Shown one piece after another: positions 7,324 to 11,043 of a stretch of DNA of 11,043 bases. Source of the stretch: an uncultured Eubacteriaceae bacterium (GTDB lineage Bacteria > Bacillota > Clostridia > Lachnospirales > CAG-274). The notes under the pieces were generated by a model. The model searched no databases, was not told the DNA's origin, and worked only from the letters and a program-made list of their open reading frames with translations. The stretch spans positions 1 through 11,043 of the forward strand of contig CANOGI010000057.1 of the NCBI GenBank assembly GCA_947565475.1. Reading direction: 5' to 3'. A program made the position numbers and the translations under genes. Every line of letters starts with the position of its first letter. Within the stretch, counting starts at the first letter, position 1.

Positions 7324-7701
7324 TAATTAACGTGAGTTCGATGAAAAATAACAGCAAAATGTAGTTTTGCTCAGAAGTTTTTGTCAAACTTTTTTTAATA
7401 GGCGTCGCCCGCACTTCTTTGCGGCCCTATTGAAAAAAAGAAGCAAAAAACTTTTGCGAAAAACTTCGTTTTTTGAGATTAGGCAAAGCGAAAGTTTTAC
7501 ATTATAAAGTTTAGGTCAAGCCTTTTCAAAGGCCCTCCGGGTGTGGGACAGCGTCACACGGTTTTAATCTTTTAAGTTGGCGCGAATGAGGCAGAGCCTC
7601 AAGGTTTTTATTCTTAAAGAGCGTTTTTGGATGTTTGGAACCTTTTTGCGATAGAAAAAGGCTCCATTAACTATAAATTTCTGTTGAACTTACGTTAATT
7701 A
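7324..7701. mobile_element. 378-bp element with 16-bp terminal inverted repeats (MITE-like)
   Basis: TAATTAACGTGAGTTC (7324-7339) is matched by its inverted copy GAACTTACGTTAATTA (7686-7701) at 15 of 16 positions. Both ends finish in TA, which would fit a TA target duplication. No ORF of substance is inside. The interior is a series of hairpins: AGCAAAA/TTTTGCT (7353-7371); a large one with arms 7389-7402 and 7426-7440; GCCTT/AAGGC (7520-7533); GTGTG/CACAC (7541-7559); GAGGC/GCCTC (7588-7600); and CCTTTTT/AAAAAGG (7641-7661). It begins directly after the stop codon of the DUF4364 gene. No transposase is encoded, so any mobility would need one in trans. Confidence 0.6.
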
Positions 7702-7737
7702 TAAAAAAAGGGTTTGTCAGGTTAAGAGGTTTTGATT

Positions 7738-7883
7738 TTTAATCGATAAGAGAAGTCCCCCGTTTTTTAAGTGGGGGACTTCTCTTATATTTAGTGAGAG
7801 TGCGAGCTCCCACTGAATATAAAGGCGAATGTTTTCGCCGTGGGTTACGAGAATTTTTGTTATATAAAAATTCGAGTGGTCTT
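7738..7883 (+). repeat. Structured intergenic repeat, copy 3
   Basis: P1: TAATCGAT 7740-7747 with GTGGGTTA 7840-7847 (two G.U pairs, one mismatch). P2: a perfect 16-bp stem, 7746-7761 with 7773-7788, with CCCCC opposite GGGGG where other copies rely on G.U pairs. P3: 7785-7800 with 7807-7822, 15 of 16 paired. P2 and P3 compete for 7785-7788. P4: GGCGAA 7824-7829 with TTCGCC 7834-7839. P5: GAATTTTT 7851-7858 with AAAAATTC 7866-7873. It ends GAGTGGTCTT, like copies 1 and 4. It lies between convergent genes. Confidence 0.8.
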
Positions 7884-7890
7884 AATATAG

Positions 7891-7910
7891 AAAAAGAAAT
7901 TTTTCTTTTT
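7891..7910. other. A/T hairpin after repeat copy 3
   Basis: AAAAAGAAA (7891-7899) is followed after two bases by its inverted complement TTTCTTTTT (7902-7910). On either strand an A-run precedes and a T-run follows, so it could serve as a weak bidirectional terminator between the convergent DUF4364 and rluA-family genes. The stem has almost no GC pairs. The rest of 7911-8068 holds nothing I can assign. Confidence 0.3.
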
Positions 7911-8068
7911 ATGGAATGGAGAATAAGATATACAAGTCAAACAACTTGAAAATGAGCAAAAAAAGGACAAATAAAATTAATTTCACGAGGCGGAAAGCGG
8001 AGAAAAGGAAACATAGGCAAAATCTCTGTTGTATTATAAATAAATCTGAAATTGGTGGGGTGATTTTT

Positions 8069-8767
8069 TTACTTAATAATCTGTTCGGAATTTTTAAAGA
8101 TATTAAAGGGAAACTCGTCAGGCGGTAATATTTCATATTTAACCCTCTTGCCAGTGGTAGGGCTTGTAAATTCTATTGAGTTTGAGAAAAGGGCTGTTTT
8201 TACATAACCGTGTCTTTTGAAACCGACATTGTATTTTGTATCACCCCATATAGGAAAACCGGCATTTGAAAGCTGTAACCTTATTTGATGGTGTCTTCCC
8301 GTTTTTAAATCGATTTTTAAAAGACTTAAAGCGCCATAGTCTTTTGTTTTTATGGTATTTATGGTTTTGTAGCCAAGTTCTGCTATTTTCGCTCCAGGCG
8401 TGTTTTTATGAACGGCTTTTGATAGGTTTAATCTTTGATTTTTTATTATATAATTAATTAATATATCCTCTCTTTTTGTGGGAGTTCCGCACACAACAGC
8501 GAAGTACGTCTTTTTAAAGGTTTTTTCTTTGATTTGTTCTGAGAGAAAAGCGCAGGACTTTTTATTTTTGGTAAAAATCATTATCCCGCCTATAGGTCTA
8601 TCTAATCTATGAACTAAGAATATTTCTGATGAAAAGCTTTCAGAAAGGGAGGAGAGAATATCTCTATCTCCCGTTTTATCCGATTGACACGGCATACCAG
8701 CCGGTTTTTCCACTATTATTATATTTTTATCATTGAAAATTATATTTACGCTGTTTTTAAATTCCAT
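8069..8767 (-). CDS. RluA-family RNA pseudouridine synthase
   Basis: The enzyme isomerises uridine to pseudouridine in rRNA or tRNA. The 232-residue protein opens with NIIIVEKPAGMPCQSD (15-30), the typical RluA-family entry strand. The catalytic motif HRLDRP is at 53-58 with Asp56 as nucleophile, and TGRHHQIRLQL at 156-166 with GDTKY at 175-179 completes the active-site core. It lacks the N-terminal S4 RNA-binding domain found in RluC and RluD, so it is the short single-domain type. The target site cannot be told from sequence. The start is supported by a GGAG site (plus-strand 8775-8780). No clear terminator follows; the 3' end lies in AT-rich DNA near repeat copy 3. Confidence 0.9.
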   Translation of the reverse strand: MEFKNSVNIIFNDKNIIIVEKPAGMPCQSDKTGDRDILSSLSESFSSEIFLVHRLDRPIGGIMIFTKNKKSCAFLSEQIKEKTFKKTYFAVVCGTPTKREDILINYIIKNQRLNLSKAVHKNTPGAKIAELGYKTINTIKTKDYGALSLLKIDLKTGRHHQIRLQLSNAGFPIWGDTKYNVGFKRHGYVKTALFSNSIEFTSPTTGKRVKYEILPPDEFPFNIFKNSEQIIK

Positions 8768-8790
8768 CTTTATAGCTCCGTGACAAATAT

Positions 8791-8980
8791 TTTAACCGAC
8801 AGATGAAGTCGATTGATTTCTAAGAGGGGTACTTATTCTTGTATTTAGTGTGAGCTCGAATCAGGCCGCGAGGGCGGGCAGCAAAACGAAGTTTTGCGAC
8901 TAGCCTCACGCTGAATAAAAAGGCGAATACTTTCGCTGTTGGTTACGATAATTTTTGTTATAAAAAATTTGAGTAGTCTT
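8791..8980 (+). repeat. Structured intergenic repeat, copy 4, with enlarged P3 loop
   Basis: P1: TAACCGACAG 8793-8802 with CTGTTGGTTA 8936-8945, ten pairs with one G.U, the best closing stem of the family. P2 is eroded; only AAGT/ACTT lower pairs are clear. P3: TATTTAGTGTGAG 8842-8854 with CTCACGCTGAATA 8905-8917, 13 pairs with two G.U. The P3 loop is enlarged to 50 nt (8855-8904) and contains its own hairpin GCAAAAC/GTTTTGC (8881-8897). P4: GGCGAA 8922-8927 with TTCGCT 8932-8937. An AT hairpin and GAGTAGTCTT follow. It is antisense to the 5' leader of the rluA-family gene. Confidence 0.78.
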
Positions 8981-8989
8981 GACTTATAA

Positions 8990-9154
8990 TAGACCTGTTC
9001 GATAATCTCTTCCGCACCGCTTGACGAGTCTTTTTCTGTTATGCTTTGTCAAATTTTTTTGAAAGACTTTCCAAGTATTACCGCAAAAATTTGACTTTGC
9101 CTAACAAAAAAATCTTTCGTCAATCGTCACAGCTTAGGTTACCGAACAGGTCTA
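8990..9154. mobile_element. 165-bp full-length imperfect palindrome (MITE-like)
   Basis: TAGACCTGTTCGATAA (8990-9005) is matched by the inverted copy TTACCGAACAGGTCTA (9139-9154) at 15 of 16 positions. The inverted similarity continues inward: TTGACGA 9021-9027 with TCGTCAA 9117-9123, TGTTA 9037-9041 with TAACA 9102-9106, and TCAAATTTTT 9049-9058 with AAAAATTTGA 9085-9094. The whole unit can therefore fold as one long hairpin. The ends are TA, which would fit a TA-specific insertion. No ORF is inside. Confidence 0.68.
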
Positions 9155-9159
9155 ATGTG

Positions 9160-9299
9160 TATAGTGAATAAACTTAAAAAGTTCAAAAAATATTTTGCGG
9201 GCACGCAAATGTTATTGGTCGGCAAGCGAATTGCGTTGCAATTTGCAGACCACGCAAGTAAAATAATTTTTTTGCTTCCTTTAAAATCTGTTCACTATA
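9160..9299. mobile_element. 140-bp palindromic element with TATAGTGAA ends (MITE-like)
   Basis: TATAGTGAA (9160-9168) has its inverted copy TTCACTATA at 9291-9299. The similarity continues imperfectly inward (ATAAACTTAAAAAG against the reverse complement of 9276-9290). The centre is a strong hairpin: GGTC 9217-9220 with GACC 9248-9251, and GCGAATTG 9226-9233 with CAATTTGC 9239-9246. It lies five bases after the preceding element and 49 bp beyond the 3' end of queH. No coding capacity. Confidence 0.58.
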
Positions 9300-9348
9300 A
9301 AAGCGCTCTATGATGTTTTCATGAGGAGAAAACGATGAATGTTTTTTC

Positions 9349-9999
9349 TCAAATATTTTTATCTGAGGCTGACAAAAGCTGTTCTTCTCTCGCTTTTTTT
9401 GAGTATATACAGCCACAGTAGTCTTGCCTGTACAAATTATATTTTCTTGACAGCTCTATCGAGCGCTTATAGCCGTTTTTCTTCTTAAAGTCCGAATATA
9501 AGTAATTTATTCCGTATTTATCCGATAAGCTTTTTCCTATAAGATTTAATTTATCAGAGTTCTTATAAGGGCTTACGGAAAGTGTTGTCGTGAAATAATC
9601 AAAACCATTTTCCGCCGCAAGGCAAGCTGTTTCCTCAAGCCGAAGGCTATAACATTTAAAACAACGTTCCCCGCCCTCTTCCATATGTTCAAGATTTTTT
9701 GAAAGCGATACGAATTTTTCATTGTCATACAAACCCTCTATAAAGTTAATTTTATTTTTTGAGGGCAACTCTCTTATTAATCTTTTCTGTTCATCTATTC
9801 TTTTTATAAACTCCTCTTTTGGGGATATGTTAGGGTTGTAATAAAACACAGTTATTTTAAAGAAATCAGACAGATATTCCAAAACATAGCTGCTACAAGG
9901 CGCGCAACAGCTATGAAGAAAAAGAGACGGGATTTTATTTTCTTCCTTTAATTTTTGTATTTCATTTTCAAGTTTTTTATCATAGTTTATTTTATTCAT
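9349..9999 (-). CDS. queH: Epoxyqueuosine reductase QueH (DUF208 family)
   Basis: QueH carries out the last step of queuosine synthesis, reducing epoxyqueuosine to queuosine in the wobble position of GUN-anticodon tRNAs. It replaces the unrelated, cobalamin-dependent QueG in many bacteria. The protein has 216 residues. LFLHSCCAPCSSYVLEYL (26-43) supplies the adjacent Cys31-Cys32 pair plus Cys35. ERCFKCYSLRLEETA (111-125) supplies Cys113 and Cys116, and DYCGCIYS (193-200) supplies Cys195 and Cys197. These are the conserved cysteines for the Fe-S cluster and redox chemistry. FTTTLSVSPYKN (136-147) is also characteristic. The start follows AAAGGTG. It lies 31 bp after divIVA on the same strand, so the two are probably cotranscribed. 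Confidence 0.93.
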   Translation of the reverse strand: MNKINYDKKLENEIQKLKEENKIPSLFLHSCCAPCSSYVLEYLSDFFKITVFYYNPNISPKEEFIKRIDEQKRLIRELPSKNKINFIEGLYDNEKFVSLSKNLEHMEEGGERCFKCYSLRLEETACLAAENGFDYFTTTLSVSPYKNSDKLNLIGKSLSDKYGINYLYSDFKKKNGYKRSIELSRKYNLYRQDYCGCIYSKKAREEQLLSASDKNI

Positions 10000-10030
10000 T
10001 GACGCACCTTTAAAATATCACGATAAATTT

Positions 10031-10681
10031 TTATGAGAGAAGCTCCCTTGTTTCCTCAAGAGTGAGAGAGGTTGAATGGTAATCGTCATCATTGTTTTCT
10101 GTATTATTGATTTGTTCGGTTATCTCCGCTTTATCTCCACGGGGAGGTTCAGGGGGAGTTTCGGAAACGCTTCTTTTTTGCTCCGCTAAATCGCTGTCTC
10201 TTCGAATATACTTTTTTTCCGGCTTGCGGGAGGAAGAGACGCCGGTATACCCTCTGTTGTCGCCTGGACTTGAGATTTCATCTATAGCCTGTTCTATTTC
10301 CGTTAATTTATCAAATACTTTATCAGTGTCAGAGGTTACTAATGGATTTAAGTATTTTTCCGTTAGAAACTCATAATCACGGCGAAAGTTGCTGATTAAG
10401 TTTTTTTGGTTGGCGATATTAAGTTTTAAGTATTTAATTTGATTTATCGTGGCCTGCTTTAAGTCTGTAGCTTCTTTTTTAGCCTGAGACAATATTTTCT
10501 CAGTTTCGGAATGAGCCGCTTTTATTATATTGTCGGCGGCTATCTGAGCGTTTATTATGGCTTTATTTATTGTTGACGATTTCTCTTTATATTCATTAAG
10601 CTGATTTTCCAATTCCTCTATATACGCGTCAACTTCATCGGGGTTATATCCTTTTCTTACCATCTGAAAATCATACGACAT
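10031..10681 (-). CDS. DivIVA domain protein
   Basis: DivIVA-type proteins are coiled-coil scaffolds that recognise curved membrane at poles and septa and organise division or envelope growth. The 216-residue product starts MSYDFQMVRKGYNPDEVDAY, which carries the family motif (RKGY.P.EVD) directly at the N-terminus. A long coiled coil follows (about 20-110, with repeated charged heptads), then a short helix (119-136). A disordered polar tail follows, rich in Ser, Pro, Glu and Asn, with acidic NNTENNDDD near the end. An upstream in-frame ATG would add 14 residues, but AAAGGAGC lies seven bases before the ATG used here. Whether it is the polar DivIVA, SepIVA-like or another paralogue cannot be told. 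It is followed by queH. Confidence 0.88.
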   Translation of the reverse strand: MSYDFQMVRKGYNPDEVDAYIEELENQLNEYKEKSSTINKAIINAQIAADNIIKAAHSETEKILSQAKKEATDLKQATINQIKYLKLNIANQKNLISNFRRDYEFLTEKYLNPLVTSDTDKVFDKLTEIEQAIDEISSPGDNRGYTGVSSSRKPEKKYIRRDSDLAEQKRSVSETPPEPPRGDKAEITEQINNTENNDDDYHSTSLTLEETRELLS

Positions 10682-10968
10682 TTTATTAGCTCCTTTGTTA
10701 ATGGATTTTTTGATTATAAACACAATTTAAAATCTATCATTATACTTATTATAATAAACTGATTATTTTTTATAATATAAAATTTTATCACATTTTTTTT
10801 TTAAAGTCTATATTTATTTAAAGAATTAAGGCAATAGCGTGTCAATTATGATTTTATAAATTTCGCGAATTAGAGAGTTTTTTTAGTACTGAAAACATTA
10901 TATAGAATCTATTTTATAGAATTATGATGTGTTTCCTTAAAAAAATTTATAAATTTACAAAAAAGCCC
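10682..10968. other. AT-rich divergent intergenic region
   Basis: No gene is seen. The first part should contain the minus-strand promoter of the divIVA-family gene. A TATAAT (plus-strand ATTATA) is present about 30 bases upstream of its start, but no good -35 box lies at the right distance, so I do not assign it. TATAGAAT is repeated at 10901-10908 and 10916-10923. The region is otherwise low-complexity A/T. Confidence 0.4.
10689..10696 (-). promoter_or_regulatory. Ribosome binding site fixing the divIVA-family start
   Basis: On the minus strand AAAGGAGC sits seven bases before the ATG at 10681. This argues against the longer reading from 10723, whose extension would translate through the site. 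Confidence 0.75.
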
Positions 10969-10997
10969 TTGACATAATAAAAATGGTGTGGTAAACT
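10969..10997 (+). promoter_or_regulatory. Strong sigma-A type promoter reading out of the window
   Basis: A perfect TTGACA (10969-10974) is followed after 17 bases by TAAACT (10992-10997, four of six matches to TATAAT). The transcribed part visible downstream contains a small imperfect hairpin, GTCGC against GCAGAC with a bulged A. A consensus -35 at this spacing suggests a highly expressed unit, perhaps a stable-RNA operon, but the gene itself is outside the window and unknown. Confidence 0.65.
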
Positions 10998-11043
10998 AAA
11001 CAAGTCGCTGTTAAGGCAGACAGATGGAGAAATTTTCATAAGA

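Noticed and set aside
7389..7440. Intrinsic terminator after the DUF4364 gene
   Set aside because: The inverted repeat is strong, but its T-run precedes and its A-run follows on both strands, the reverse of an intrinsic terminator.
7916..8128. Plus-strand 70-codon reading frame with a very basic product
   Set aside because: No ribosome binding site or promoter, composition like AT-rich noncoding DNA, and it runs 60 bases into the 3' end of the rluA-family gene on the other strand.
6401..8980. CRISPR array
   Set aside because: The repeats are about 145-190 nt, diverged, and separated by genes and irregular distances; there are no uniform spacers and no cas genes.
9183..9416. Minus-strand 77-codon frame overlapping the 3' end of queH
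   Set aside because: It overlaps queH out of frame and continues through the 140-bp palindromic element; no ribosome binding site or family resemblance.
10682..10723. Longer N-terminus for the DivIVA-domain protein
   Set aside because: A strong AAAGGAGC lies seven bases before the internal ATG at 10681, and the DivIVA motif normally begins within a few residues of the start.

Overview
The window looks like a chromosomal segment from an anaerobic, low-to-moderate GC member of the Clostridia (Bacillota). The evidence is an F-type ATP synthase operon in the usual bacterial order, strong AGGAGG-like ribosome binding sites with some TTG starts, a DUF4364 protein (a family I associate with Clostridia), DivIVA, and QueH. 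The species cannot be named from this sequence.

Layout. Positions 1-6370 (+) carry the ATP synthase operon atpB(partial)-atpE-atpF-atpH-atpA-atpG-atpD-atpC, tightly packed, with atpF and atpH overlapping. The genes encode the membrane rotor and stator (a, c, b), the stalk (delta, gamma, epsilon) and the catalytic head (alpha, beta). The c subunit carries the residue pattern known from Na+-binding rotor rings, so the enzyme may use Na+. Positions 6371-6760 hold two structured repeats and then a sigma-A type promoter for a DUF4364 gene (6793-7323, +). Positions 7324-8068 lie between convergent genes and contain a 378-bp element with terminal inverted repeats and a third structured repeat. On the minus strand follow an RluA-family pseudouridine synthase (8069-8767), a repeat-filled gap (8768-9348), queH (9349-9999) and divIVA (10031-10681); the last two are probably cotranscribed. 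The final 360 bases are AT-rich and end with a strong plus-strand promoter that reads out of the window.

The most unusual content is in the intergenic DNA. A family of about 145-190 nt repeats occurs four times (6401-6545, 6571-6710, 7738-7883, 8791-8980), always on the plus strand. Each can fold into a closing stem around three hairpins, followed in most copies by an AT-rich hairpin. Paired positions change together between copies, and many variants are G.U pairs on the plus strand only, as expected for a functional RNA. Three further palindromic elements, 7324-7701, 8990-9154 and 9160-9299, have inverted-repeat ends that include TA dinucleotides and look like MITEs (small non-autonomous transposable elements). 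No transposase gene is present in the window.
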